A stretch of 64,000 nt of DNA, taken from NCBI RefSeq assembly GCF_003207895.1, contig NZ_NKUB01000007.1, positions 1-64,000 of the forward strand. The letters run 5' to 3'. The position numbers and the translations under genes are program-made. This document shows positions 17,651 through 26,768 of the stretch, in pieces (the first letter of the stretch is position 1; every line of letters starts with the position of its first letter). The notes beneath the pieces were generated by a model. That model was not told the origin of the DNA, did not search any database, and saw nothing but the letters and a program-made list of their open reading frames with translations. The stretch is from Komagataeibacter swingsii (GTDB lineage Bacteria > Pseudomonadota > Alphaproteobacteria > Acetobacterales > Acetobacteraceae).

Positions 17651-19114
17651 ATGCTGAACGAAAAAACCCTGAATCACCTTCCCGCCAGCGTCCAGCCGCT
17701 GCGTTACAGGCGGGAGGAAGTGGGGCGAGGGATCGTTCATTTTGGTGTCGGCAACTTCTTTCGCGCGCATGAGGCGTGGTACGTCAACAGGTGCCTCGCC
17801 CTGCCGGGGCAGTCCCAATGGGGCATCGTGGGCGTGGGGCTGGGCGGTGGTCCGCGCGGCGAGGCCAAGGCCCATGCCTTCACGCAGCAGGACTGCCTGT
17901 ATTCCCTGACGGACGTGGCGGCCGATGGCGCGCGCACGGTCTCCATTATCGGTGCGCTGCGTGAATACCTGCTCGCACCTGCCGATCCCGAAGCCGTGCT
18001 GGCCCGCCTTGCCGACCCGCGGACGCGCATCGTCAGCATGACGATCACGGAAGGCGGCTACAACATCAACGAGGAAACCGGGCAGTTCCGCCTCGACACC
18101 CCCGCCGTGCAGGCCGACCTGAAGACCCCCCGCCGCCCCGCCACCGTGTTCGGCTATGTGGTCGAAGGGCTGCGCCGCAGGCGCGAAGCGGGTGCGGGGC
18201 CGTTTACCGTCCTGTCCTGCGATAACCTGCGCAGTAACGGCCATGTCGCGCATGAGGCGTTCGTGGGCTACGCCCGCGCGCTGGATGCGGACCTTGCCGA
18301 ATGGATCGACGCGAATGTGACCTTCCCCTGTTCCATGGTGGACCGCATCACGCCGGGGGTGGATACCGCAACCCGCAATGCCCTGAACGAAGCAAGTGGC
18401 CTGGATGACGACCTGCCGGTACTGGCGGAGGATTTCAGCCAGTGGGTGCTGGAGGACAGTTTCTGCAATGGCCGCCCCGCGCTGGAACGGGTGGGGGTCG
18501 AATTCGTGGATGATGTGGCGGGGTATGAGCAGGTGAAGGTGCGCATGCTCAATGCGGCGCATGTGCTGCTGGGTGCCGCGGGCCTGCTGCTGGGGCATCG
18601 CTATGCGCATGAAACGGTGGAGGATGCCGATCTGGTCCGCCTGGCCAACGCGTACTGGACAAAGGACGCGATGCCGCAGATCGATGCCCCGGCGGGCGTG
18701 GACCTGGATGCCTATCGCAGGCGCCTGCTCAGCCGGTTTTCCAACCGCGCCGTGGCCGATACGCTGCTGCGGATCTGTAGCGATGGCGCATCCAAGGTGC
18801 GGGTGTTCTGGACCGATACCGTGCGCCGGTCACTGGACAGCGGGCATGACCTTGACCGGATCGCCTTCGGCATCGCCGCCTATCTGGAAATGCTGCGCGG
18901 GCAGGATGAAAAGGGCCAGACCTACGCCCCGATCGAACCCACGCTGGATGCCGACCAGATCGTGCTGGCCAATGACCGTGACCTTGCGGCCGCCCTGGTC
19001 CTGCCTGCCTTTGATGGCTGGCGGGACATGGACACCACCGCGCTGGATGCGGCGGTTGTCGCCGCGCGCAGGGCCATCCGGGATCGCGGCGTGCGGGCCA
19101 GTCTGCCAGCATAA
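17651..19114 (+). CDS. Mannitol dehydrogenase-family polyol/hexuronate dehydrogenase
   Basis: A 487-residue NAD(P)-dependent long-chain polyol dehydrogenase. The nucleotide-binding start (GRGIVHFGVGNFFRAHEAWY) and catalytic K-x4-N-x2-H (VKVRMLNAAHVLLG) are present. Length and sequence suit a mannitol 2-dehydrogenase (mannitol/fructose), but arabitol 4-dehydrogenase and fructuronate or mannonate oxidoreductases belong to the same family and cannot be excluded. RBS AAGGAG lies ahead of the ATG. The TAA stop coincides with the edge of repeat copy 3. Confidence 0.85.
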   Translation: MLNEKTLNHLPASVQPLRYRREEVGRGIVHFGVGNFFRAHEAWYVNRCLALPGQSQWGIVGVGLGGGPRGEAKAHAFTQQDCLYSLTDVAADGARTVSIIGALREYLLAPADPEAVLARLADPRTRIVSMTITEGGYNINEETGQFRLDTPAVQADLKTPRRPATVFGYVVEGLRRRREAGAGPFTVLSCDNLRSNGHVAHEAFVGYARALDADLAEWIDANVTFPCSMVDRITPGVDTATRNALNEASGLDDDLPVLAEDFSQWVLEDSFCNGRPALERVGVEFVDDVAGYEQVKVRMLNAAHVLLGAAGLLLGHRYAHETVEDADLVRLANAYWTKDAMPQIDAPAGVDLDAYRRRLLSRFSNRAVADTLLRICSDGASKVRVFWTDTVRRSLDSGHDLDRIAFGIAAYLEMLRGQDEKGQTYAPIEPTLDADQIVLANDRDLAAALVLPAFDGWRDMDTTALDAAVVAARRAIRDRGVRASLPA

Positions 19115-19231
19115 GCGACTGTTTCAGAACAGACTGGCAATAATAAATAATAAAAGTTTTTGGGTGTCGCCTTTTTTCAAAAAGGCGACGTTCCCTGAAG
19201 CTTTTTGAAAAAAGCTTCACCAAAAACTTTA
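19115..19231. repeat. Dual-hairpin repeat, copy 3, with one IS-like end
   Basis: The left end GCGACTGTTTCAGAACA starts right after the TAA stop codon of the dehydrogenase. The core follows in reverse orientation: TCGCCTTTTTTCAAAAAGGCGA, then GAAGCTTTTTGAAAAAAGCTTC at 19197-19218. The right end is degenerate (TTTTCAAATTGTTATT at 19236-19251). It lies between convergent genes. Confidence 0.85.
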
Positions 19232-19249
19232 TTTATTTTCAAATTGTTA

Positions 19250-19792
19250 TTATATATTCGTCGTCGTGAAAAGGGCGCGGCGCATGGGGCAGGCATCCGC
19301 CCCGTAGGATGCGGTAATGTCCGCCGGGACTCCGGTCATGGGTTCGAACCCCATATGCGCCCAGACCGGGCGTGCCCCTTCCGCCGCCATCAGTGCCATC
19401 CACCCCACGCCATGGTCGCGGGCGCGCCGTGTCAGGATGCGCAGGGCGTCATGCATCGCGCCCCGCCCGCGCAGGGCGGGGGAGATGGCGATGTCGTGCA
19501 GGTACCAGCAATCCACCCGCGGCGGCAGGCGGCGCAGGTAGGTGTCCAGCGCCGGCGGGCGGTCCATGCGCCACGGATGGCTCAGGACATAACCGCCCGG
19601 TTTCCCCCATGCATCGGGCAGGACCAGGCACCCCGCCGGGCACAGCCTGCGGCGTTCATCCAGCACATCGGCCCGTTCGGGGCAGTCGGGATGCATGGCG
19701 GTGGCCAGCGCCATGACGGCGGGCAGATCCCGTGCCCCCATGGGCCGCCATGCGCCCGACAGTGGCCCCGATGGGGAAATGGGCTGGGTCAT
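19250..19792 (-). CDS. GNAT-family N-acetyltransferase
   Basis: A 180-residue acetyltransferase. The acetyl-CoA-binding stretch YLHDIAISPALRGRGAMHDALR carries the R-x2-G-x-G/A motif, and VWAHMGFEP is the usual C-terminal strand-helix. The substrate is unknown. It is divergent from the ModE-like gene (81 bp apart), so the two may share a control region. Confidence 0.82.
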   Translation of the reverse strand: MTQPISPSGPLSGAWRPMGARDLPAVMALATAMHPDCPERADVLDERRRLCPAGCLVLPDAWGKPGGYVLSHPWRMDRPPALDTYLRRLPPRVDCWYLHDIAISPALRGRGAMHDALRILTRRARDHGVGWMALMAAEGARPVWAHMGFEPMTGVPADITASYGADACPMRRALFTTTNI

Positions 19793-19873
19793 TGCGGGAA
19801 AATTCCGTTTCAGGTGAGGCCGTTTCCGGTAGTAAGGGGCAATGATAGAGCTGTGGCCAGGAGTTTTGAAACC

Positions 19874-20218
19874 ATGACAGAAATGCGCCTGACATTACGG
19901 GTGGACGCGAATGGCTCGCCCCTGCTGGGGCATGGCAAGATCAAGCTTCTGGAACAGATTGGCCAGACCGGGTCCATTTCGGCCGCGGCACGGGCCATGG
20001 GCATGTCCTATCGCCGCGCGTGGCTGCTGGTCGAGGCCATGAACACGACCTTCGTGCGGCCGCTGGTCTCCGCCCGGCCCGGCGGGGGCGGGGGGGCCGG
20101 CCTGTCGCCCGAAGGTGAAGCCGTATTGCGGTTGTACCGTGAAATCGAACACTCCGCGCGTGTCGCCGTGCAGGGACCGCTGGAAACCTTGGCGGCCATG
20201 TGTTCGCCCCCGCCGTGA
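19874..20218 (+). CDS. Single-domain ModE-like winged-helix regulator
   Basis: A 114-residue protein made only of the ModE/LysR-type winged helix: GKIKLLEQIGQTGSISAAARAMGMSYRRAWLLVEAMN is the HTH. The molybdate-binding domains of full ModE are absent, so any ligand sensing must be elsewhere or lacking. No molybdate transport genes are in the window. It lies 118 bp upstream of opgG in the same direction. Its target could be its own region, but this is speculation. Confidence 0.8.
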   Translation: MTEMRLTLRVDANGSPLLGHGKIKLLEQIGQTGSISAAARAMGMSYRRAWLLVEAMNTTFVRPLVSARPGGGGGAGLSPEGEAVLRLYREIEHSARVAVQGPLETLAAMCSPPP

Positions 20219-20258
20219 AAAAGCCTCAGGCAGCCGTGATCAGGGGTGTTCCGGCATC

Positions 20259-20280
20259 ATTTTTGCCAATTGGTAAAAAT
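20259..20280. promoter_or_regulatory. 22-bp near-perfect palindrome upstream of opgG
   Basis: ATTTTTGCCAATTGG continues as TAAAAAT, giving an inverted repeat matched at all but one base pair. A related GTGCCAATACG follows at 20284. There is no T-run after it, so an operator is more likely than a terminator. It is 57 bases ahead of the opgG GTG and 41 after the ModE-like stop. Confidence 0.5.
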
Positions 20281-20336
20281 CATGTGCCAATACGTTTGGA
20301 CAAGTAAACAAGAAGAATGAACTGGAGTTAAACTCA

Positions 20337-21860
20337 GTGTTACGACGTGATTTCATGAAAGCGGGAACAGCCCTGTCCGCCGTGACCCTGGCGGGGATGG
20401 GCGCCACGCGCCCCGCCCGCGCGACGCAGAGTGGCAATTTCGATTCCACCACGGTGCGCACGCTGGCGCACCAGCTGTCGCAGCAGGCATACCAGGCCCC
20501 GTCACAATCCCTGCCTTCCGCGCTGCGTAACCTGAATTTCGACCAGTACAATTCCATGGCCTTCCGTTCGGAACAGGCCCTGTGGCATGGCGAGAACCTG
20601 GGCTTCGATGTCGAATTCTTTCCGCGTGGCTACCTGTATGCCCCGCGCATCGACATGAATGAAGTCATTGACGGGCAGTCCCGGCCCATTGCCTTCAGCC
20701 CCGACATGTTCACCTATAACGATCCCGCCCTGCGGGTGAGCGAGGATATCGGCTTTGCCGGCCTGCGGCTGCGCGCGCCGATCAATACGCCCGGCGTGAT
20801 GGAGGAATTCTGCGTCTTCCTTGGCGCGTCCTATTTCCGCGCGGTGGCGAAGGGGCAGAATTATGGCCTGTCCGCGCGTGGTTTCGCCAATGGGACCGGC
20901 GACCCGAAGGGGGAGGAATTCGCCCTGTTCCGCGCCTTCTGGCTGGAAAAGCCCAAGGCGGGCGTGGATAGCGTGGTCATCCACGCGTTGCTGGACAGCC
21001 CATCCCTGGTGGGGGCGTTCCGCTTCACCATTCGCCCCGGTGAGACGACGGTCTTTGATGTCCAGTCCTATCTCTATCCTCGCAAGGCGATTGCGGAATC
21101 CGGCATAGCACCCCTGACGGGCATGTTCTATTTCGATGCCAATGACCGTACGCGCGTGGATGACTGGCGCCCCGCCGCCCATGACAGCGAGGGCCTGTCG
21201 ATGTGGACGGGCAGTGGCCAGCAGTTGTGGCGGCCGCTGCGCAACCCGCGCGACCTGCAGTTTTCCGCCTTCAGTGACGTGCGCCCGCACGGCTTTGGCC
21301 TGATGCAACGCAAGCGCGCCTTTACCGATTTCGAGGACGTGTCGCTGAATTATGAAAAGCGCCCCTCGCTGTGGATCGAACCGATCGGGGACTGGGGGGC
21401 AGGGTCGGTGGACCTTGTGGAAATCCCGACCCCGAACGAGGTGAATGACAATATCGTCGCCTTCTGGCGGCCGCAGGACGCGCTGGCGGCGGGGCATGAA
21501 TATGTGTTCACCTATCGCATGTACTGGGGGTGGGATACGCCATGGCCCACCAAGCTGGCCCGTATTTCCGCCACCCGCGTGGGGGAGGCGACGGATGATT
21601 CGCATACCCGTTTCTTTGACCTCGATTTTGTGGGCACACCCTTCGACACCCTGCCTGAAAAACCGCATTTCCACCTGCAGTGCCGTACGTCGGCAGGTGA
21701 AATCCGCAATGTGGTGGTCGAGCCGGTTCCCCCCATCCATGGCTGGCGCAGCACGTTCGAATTCGCGCCCGGTGACGCCAAGGTGGCGGAACTGAACTGC
21801 GTGCTGGCCGACGACAACGGACCAGTGTCGGAAGAATGGGTCTATCGATGGACACCCTAG
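20337..21860 (+). CDS. opgG: OpgG/OpgD periplasmic glucan biosynthesis protein
   Basis: A 507-residue periplasmic protein of the MdoG family, needed for the branched backbone of osmoregulated periplasmic glucans. The start is GTG with GGAG 9 bases upstream, giving LRRDFMKAG, a twin-arginine signal with cleavage likely after RPARA. Conserved stretches include LNFDQYNSMAFR, GFDVEFFPRG and YRMYWGWDTP. A Tat signal is more usual in OpgD than in E. coli OpgG, so either name could apply. It overlaps opgH. Confidence 0.92.
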   Translation: MLRRDFMKAGTALSAVTLAGMGATRPARATQSGNFDSTTVRTLAHQLSQQAYQAPSQSLPSALRNLNFDQYNSMAFRSEQALWHGENLGFDVEFFPRGYLYAPRIDMNEVIDGQSRPIAFSPDMFTYNDPALRVSEDIGFAGLRLRAPINTPGVMEEFCVFLGASYFRAVAKGQNYGLSARGFANGTGDPKGEEFALFRAFWLEKPKAGVDSVVIHALLDSPSLVGAFRFTIRPGETTVFDVQSYLYPRKAIAESGIAPLTGMFYFDANDRTRVDDWRPAAHDSEGLSMWTGSGQQLWRPLRNPRDLQFSAFSDVRPHGFGLMQRKRAFTDFEDVSLNYEKRPSLWIEPIGDWGAGSVDLVEIPTPNEVNDNIVAFWRPQDALAAGHEYVFTYRMYWGWDTPWPTKLARISATRVGEATDDSHTRFFDLDFVGTPFDTLPEKPHFHLQCRTSAGEIRNVVVEPVPPIHGWRSTFEFAPGDAKVAELNCVLADDNGPVSEEWVYRWTP

Positions 21861-24025
21861 CCGCGAACGCGCCATCCGGCCCGGCGGCGGGCCAGCCCGC
21901 GCCGCTGCTGCCGCAGGGGTGGCGCGCCCTGCCGCCCGCAGCCCCGCTGGACATGCCGGTCCATCCGCTGGGGGCCGCGCCCGACCTGCATGGGCGTGGC
22001 CCGGTGCCGCCCACCGAATGGCGGATGATCCACCTGCGCCGCCTGCTGGTGATCGGCGGCGCCGTGGTCATGACCGGGCTTGCCGGTTACGAAATGGACC
22101 TGGTGTTCAATGCCGTGCAGCGCTCGGTGGCGGGCATGGTGATGCTGGTGCTGTTTGTCACGCTGTTCCTGTGGATCGCGCTGGCCTTTACCTCCGCGCT
22201 TGCGGGGTTTGGCTCCATGCTGGCGCATGGCGGGCTTGGGCTGGGGATCGAGCGCGGCGGCGCGCTGCCGCGCCTGGCCACCCGTACCGCGCTGCTCATG
22301 CCGACCTATAACGAGGACCCCGGCCGTGTCATGGCCGGCCTGCGCGCCACCATCGACAGCCTTGCGGCCACCCGGCAGGAACGCGCGTTTGACGTTTTCA
22401 TCCTGTCGGATACCACGGACCCCGATGTGTGGGTGGCCGAGGAAGCCGCCTACATGGCCCTGTGCCGCGCCACCGGCTGGGGCGGGCGGCTGTTTTACCG
22501 CCGGCGCGCGCTCAATACCGACCGCAAGGCGGGCAATATCGGCGAATGGGTGCGCGCCTATGGCGCGGCCTACCAGCAGATGATCACGCTGGATGCCGAC
22601 AGCGTCATGTCGGGCGACGTGATCGTGCGGCTGACGGCGGCCATGGAGCGCAATCCCGGTGTCGGGCTGATCCAGTCCCTGCCGGTCATTGTCAACGGGC
22701 AGACGCTGTTTGCCCGCATGCAGCAGTTCGCAGGCCGCGTCTACGGTCCCCTGATCGCCCATGGCATTGCATGGTGGCACGGGTCGGAAGGCAATTACTG
22801 GGGCCATAACGCGGTCATCCGCACCGCGGCCTTTGCCGAACAGGCGGGCCTGCCGCACCTGCCGGGGCGCAAGCCCTTTGGTGGCGCGATCATGAGCCAT
22901 GACTTCGTGGAAGCGGCGCTGATGCGCCGGGGCGGCTGGGCCATCCACATGGTGCCCGCCCTGGCCGGATCGTACGAGGAAAGCCCGCCATCCCTGACCG
23001 ACATCGCCATCCGCGACCGCCGGTGGTGCCAAGGCAACCTGCAGCATGCCAAGGTGGTGTCGGCGCGCGGCCTGCACTGGATCAGCCGCATGCACATGCT
23101 CATGGGCATCGGGTCGTATGTCACGGCCCCGCTATGGCTGGTCTTCCTGCTGGTGGGGATCGTGGTCTCGCTGCAGAACCGGTTCTACAAGCCGGAATAT
23201 TTTGGCGATACCAAGCTGCTTTATCCCCACTGGCCACATGTTGACCCGGTGCAGGCGGAATACATGTTCATCGGCACCATGGGCGTGCTGCTGGCGCCCA
23301 AGATACTGGCCTACCTGCTGCTGCTGGTTGACGGGCCGCTGCGCCGCGGCTGCGGCGGCGCGATTGCGGCGGCGGCGTCCATCGTGGTGGAAACGGTGGT
23401 GGGGGGGCTGCTGGCCCCTGTCGCCATGATGATCCAGACGGCGGGGGTCATTTCCATCCTGCTGGGCCGTGACTCGGGGTGGAACGCGCAGCGGCGTGAT
23501 GCCGGCGGCCTGCAGGTCATGCAGAACGTGCGGCTGTACATGGTCCATACCATACTGGGTATCGCGTTGGCGGCGGCGGCGTGGAGTGTTTCGCTCCCCC
23601 TGTTCCTGTGGATGCTGCCGGTCACGCTGGGGCTGGTCTGCGCCATACCGCTGGCGGTGCTGACGGGCAGCGCGGCCGTGGGGCAGGCGTTCCGGCGTGC
23701 CCACCTGCTGCTGATACCCGAGGAAACCGCCCCCCCGCCGGTCCTGCGCGCGGCCGTGGCCTACATGGCGCAGATGGCGGGCCAGCCCGTGCAGGATGCG
23801 GTGGCGGCATTGCGCGCGCGGGCAGGTTTGCTGAAGGTGCATGAAATCATGCTGCCGCCGCCCCGCAGGCCGGGTGACCCGATCAATCCGGCCCTGCTGG
23901 TCGGCCTGCTGAAACTGCGCGAGGCGCCGGACCTGGCCACCGCCCTGCGTGAACTCAACCGGGCGGAAAAATCGGCCGTGCTGGGCAATGCGGAAGGGCT
24001 GCACCTGTTGGCGCGGCTGTCCTGA
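21836..24025 (+). CDS. opgH: OpgH membrane glucosyltransferase
   Basis: A 729-residue inner-membrane GT2 enzyme that polymerises UDP-glucose into the beta-1,2 glucan backbone. Two membrane segments precede the catalytic domain (about residues 150-400), which shows MPTYNEDPGRV, DADSVMSGD, the MSHDFVEAALMRR acceptor site and the RDRRWCQGN motif. Several membrane segments follow. It is shorter than E. coli OpgH (847), mainly at the ends. The ATG at 21836 overlaps opgG by 25 bp; the ATG at 21848 is an alternative. Confidence 0.94.
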   Translation: MGLSMDTLAANAPSGPAAGQPAPLLPQGWRALPPAAPLDMPVHPLGAAPDLHGRGPVPPTEWRMIHLRRLLVIGGAVVMTGLAGYEMDLVFNAVQRSVAGMVMLVLFVTLFLWIALAFTSALAGFGSMLAHGGLGLGIERGGALPRLATRTALLMPTYNEDPGRVMAGLRATIDSLAATRQERAFDVFILSDTTDPDVWVAEEAAYMALCRATGWGGRLFYRRRALNTDRKAGNIGEWVRAYGAAYQQMITLDADSVMSGDVIVRLTAAMERNPGVGLIQSLPVIVNGQTLFARMQQFAGRVYGPLIAHGIAWWHGSEGNYWGHNAVIRTAAFAEQAGLPHLPGRKPFGGAIMSHDFVEAALMRRGGWAIHMVPALAGSYEESPPSLTDIAIRDRRWCQGNLQHAKVVSARGLHWISRMHMLMGIGSYVTAPLWLVFLLVGIVVSLQNRFYKPEYFGDTKLLYPHWPHVDPVQAEYMFIGTMGVLLAPKILAYLLLLVDGPLRRGCGGAIAAAASIVVETVVGGLLAPVAMMIQTAGVISILLGRDSGWNAQRRDAGGLQVMQNVRLYMVHTILGIALAAAAWSVSLPLFLWMLPVTLGLVCAIPLAVLTGSAAVGQAFRRAHLLLIPEETAPPPVLRAAVAYMAQMAGQPVQDAVAALRARAGLLKVHEIMLPPPRRPGDPINPALLVGLLKLREAPDLATALRELNRAEKSAVLGNAEGLHLLARLS

Positions 24026-24044
24026 GCCGGAGCGGGGCGCGTCC

Positions 24045-24494
24045 TCAGTCGGAGGACGTGCCCTCGGGCGGGGTTGCGATTTCCTCGCCTTCATCCGACC
24101 CGTCGACCGACATGATCGCATCAAGCGCGTCACACAGCTTTTTCTGGTTGGCACTGGCCAGCTTGCCGGGGGCGGCGCACAGCTTGGCGGCGTCTGGCAC
24201 GCAGGATTCGGTTGCGTCCTCGTAATCGGATTCCATGATGTCGTGCGCCAGCGACAGGTTGGGGTTGTGCGCACTGTCCCCCGCTTCCTCAATGACCTTT
24301 TCCATCTTGTGCAGGTCTTCAAGCTTGTCGAGGCAGGTCTTGCTGGCCAGGTCCGGCTTCAGGCGCAGGACATCCATCGCGCGCTGCACCTTCTGTGTGG
24401 CCAGGCTCTGGCCATGGGCGGGCGCGCAGGCCAGCGCGGGGGAAAGCAGCAAAGCAACCGGCAATGCGGCAAGGCGTATGGAATTGATGTTCAC
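24045..24494 (-). CDS. Exported small protein with four cysteines
   Basis: A 149-residue protein starting with a signal peptide (SIRLAALPVALLLSPALACA, cut near AHGQS). The mature part is helical and acidic, with four cysteines that could make two disulfides. I recognise no family. The start is taken as GTG at 24494; an ATG at 24662 would put 56 unlikely residues in front. It is 19 bp from the opgH stop on the opposite strand, the only internal convergent junction here without the dual-hairpin repeat. Confidence 0.6.
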   Translation of the reverse strand: MNINSIRLAALPVALLLSPALACAPAHGQSLATQKVQRAMDVLRLKPDLASKTCLDKLEDLHKMEKVIEEAGDSAHNPNLSLAHDIMESDYEDATESCVPDAAKLCAAPGKLASANQKKLCDALDAIMSVDGSDEGEEIATPPEGTSSD

Positions 24495-25250
24495 CGTAAC
24501 CGTTCCGTCTGTCCATGCCCCGGCATGGGAGGGTGCAGCAGGCAATGCCTGTCCCGCACCGGGGTGCGGCCCCGTCCGTGCGCGGGCGGGAAGGGTGACT
24601 ATGGCAGGAACCCACCCGGGACGGAAGGTGCTGTCCGGTCGTGATGCATATACCGTATGCATAAAAATATGATCTGAAATCTGCTGATATAATAAGGGAA
24701 AAATCCGAATCGTATCGAAAATTCGAGATTTCCCTTACATTCTCGGGAGTTTTTGAGTATAGATTGAACCCACTGAATATATTTTTTGTATCCGTATGGA
24801 GGTTGGAGACTATCGGATCACTGTGAAATCGTCCGCAACTGCAACGATTTTGTATATCCAGCCAATTCATGGTCTTTCCGGTGGTGGGAGATCACGCGGT
24901 TGTGCCTTTCTTCAGGTGTGAGCGGGTGTTTTTTTCATCGATATTGCTATGCAGCCGTACCAATCGGTGCGTTTTCTGCTGGATTGACGACTTTTGGCCG
25001 GTGGCATTTATGGGGAAGCAGGTTTGCCAGGCATGATGCGCTGGCGTTTTGGCGCTGGCGCCACCCTTTCTGTTCCCGCATTGCTGTAGCCGGTCCGGGT
25101 GACTGCACGCCCGAACTTGTGAAACTGAGGTTCCGCACTGGTGTTTGCCGGAAATCCGGACTGTGCGGACGCAGCCTGCATCGACGCTCCACAATGAGGT
25201 GGAGCCCCTCATCTTCGTGTCGGCTGCCTGTGAAAGAGGAGAATCTCCCC
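24495..25250. other. Long intergenic stretch with AT-rich segment
   Basis: About 750 bases with no supportable gene. The part 24660-24960 is clearly richer in A+T than its surroundings. It contains an inverted repeat AAGGGAAA ... TTTCCCTT spanning 24694-24736 with an inner TCGAA/TTCGA pair. A hairpin GCTCCAC/GTGGAGC lies at about 25187-25206, just before the transporter. The frame of the transporter is open back to 24786, but the extension has no protein-like features. Confidence 0.5.
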
Positions 25251-26567
25251 TTGAAACAGACAGACAATCTGTCCGAATCAACGTCCATAGCTGATAGGCT
25301 TGGCATCCCGGCGCCCCTGTTCTGGGGCTTTGTCGGCCTGCTGTTCTTCATGATCGGTGATGGTGTCGAGGCCGGCTACCTGGCCCCCTATCTGGAGGGG
25401 CAGGGCATTTCATCGCGCGATACCGCGCTGCTGTTTACCATTTATGGCGTGACCGTCTCGCTGTCCTCATGGGCGTCGGGGCCGCTGTCCGACCTGTGGG
25501 GTCCCAAGCGGGTCATGTGGATCGGCCTTGCCATATGGGGCGTGTTCGAGGTCGCGTTCCTGACCTTTGGCGTGGCCGTGAACAGCTATCCCATCATGCT
25601 GGCCGCATACACCATGCGTGGCTTTGGCTATCCGCTGTTCACATACGGCTTCCTTGTGTGGATCGCCGCCGCCACCCCGCCGCGCCAGCTCGGCTCGGCC
25701 GCGGGCTGGTTCTGGTTCGCGTTCTCGGGCGGCCTGCCCACGCTGGGGTCGCTGTTCGCCAGCTTCTCCATTCCGCTGATCGGCGAAATGGCGACGTTCT
25801 GGTCCTCGCTGGCGCTGGTCATGTTCGGTGGGCTGCTGGCCCTGCTTATGACGCGCGAACCCATCGGCTCCCGCCGCCTTGCCCCGGCGGGCACCAGGCC
25901 CGGCACGATCTTCTTCAGTTCGATCAGCATCCTGTGGCGTGAACCCAAGACGTTTGTCGCCATGATCGTGCGGACCATCAACACGTCGTCCGAATATGCG
26001 TTCCTGGTCATCATGCCGGCATTCTTCACCAAGGTCATCGGCTTCTCGCTGTCGCAGTGGCTGCAGCTCCTGTCGATCATCTTCCTGTCGAACATCCTGG
26101 TGAACCTTGTGTCCGGCATCACGGCGGACCGTCTGGGCCATCGCACCGTTGTCGCCCTGTTCGGCTGCGTGGGGGCGGCGATCACCGTGCCGCTGTTCTA
26201 CTACGTGCCGCAGATGTTCCCCGGCAACTTCCCCATCGCGGCCGCCATGGGCGCGCTGTATGGCGCGACGATTGCCGCCTTCGTGCCGCTATCCGGCCTG
26301 GTGCCGCAGATCTGCCCGAAGGAAAAGGCCGCCGCCCTGTCCGCCCTTGGCCTGGGTGCCGGCGCCAGCACGTGGGTTGGCCCGGCCATCGTGACGTGGT
26401 TTGAAAACTGGCACGGGATCGAGGGGATCATCTGGATCTTCTCCGGCCTGTATGCCGCATCGGCCCTGCTGACGCTGGTGCTGACCGTCTCACCGGAAGC
26501 CCGTCGTTATATTGACACCGCTGCCGCACGCGGTGATGTGGCGGAAGAAGTGACGGCCGGTCACTGA
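25251..26567 (+). CDS. MFS transporter, RbtT/DalT/CsbX-like polyol family
   Basis: A 438-residue permease with about twelve membrane segments. GYLAPYLEGQGISSRDTALLF and the loop motif GPLSDLWGPKRVMW match the ribitol/arabitol transporter branch of the major facilitator superfamily (RbtT, DalT, CsbX). The start is a TTG at 25251 with AGAGGAGA upstream; a GTG at 25230 is possible. The substrate is probably a sugar alcohol, which suits an acetic acid bacterium, but no adjacent dehydrogenase supports it. A strong terminator follows. Confidence 0.8.
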   Translation: MKQTDNLSESTSIADRLGIPAPLFWGFVGLLFFMIGDGVEAGYLAPYLEGQGISSRDTALLFTIYGVTVSLSSWASGPLSDLWGPKRVMWIGLAIWGVFEVAFLTFGVAVNSYPIMLAAYTMRGFGYPLFTYGFLVWIAAATPPRQLGSAAGWFWFAFSGGLPTLGSLFASFSIPLIGEMATFWSSLALVMFGGLLALLMTREPIGSRRLAPAGTRPGTIFFSSISILWREPKTFVAMIVRTINTSSEYAFLVIMPAFFTKVIGFSLSQWLQLLSIIFLSNILVNLVSGITADRLGHRTVVALFGCVGAAITVPLFYYVPQMFPGNFPIAAAMGALYGATIAAFVPLSGLVPQICPKEKAAALSALGLGAGASTWVGPAIVTWFENWHGIEGIIWIFSGLYAASALLTLVLTVSPEARRYIDTAAARGDVAEEVTAGH

Positions 26568-26603
26568 TCCTGAGCCGGTCGGTTGTTCCGATACGGGTGG
26601 AAA

Positions 26604-26634
26604 ACGGGTCTGCCGCAAGGCAGGCCCGTTTTTT
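26604..26634 (+). terminator. Intrinsic terminator of the MFS gene
   Basis: An 11-bp stem ACGGGTCTGCC / GGCAGGCCCGT around a GCAA loop, followed by TTTTT. It lies 36 bases after the stop codon. Repeat copy 4 lies about 135 bases further on, so the junction has both a standard terminator and the repeat. Confidence 0.88.
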
Positions 26635-26768
26635 ATTGCCCTGAAAAAGTGCGGGTGTAGTCACAGGCGCAGCCTGAAACGCTGTGGTTCAGGGCGATTT
26701 CCCATCTGGCTGGTACAACCTGTCGTATGGGCAGGAACCGGGCAACAGGTGAGGATTGCCAATTATGA

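Noticed and set aside
16268-18610. 780-codon open frame on the minus strand across degP, FUSC and dehydrogenase genes
   Set aside because: It mirrors three well-supported plus-strand genes. Long antisense frames are expected with strong third-position GC bias, and its translation has no recognisable domain.
24786-25250. 155-codon in-frame extension upstream of the MFS transporter
   Set aside because: Rich in Cys, Trp and Arg with no domain, lies in the AT-rich leader, and the transporter family starts at the TTG at 25251 with a good SD.
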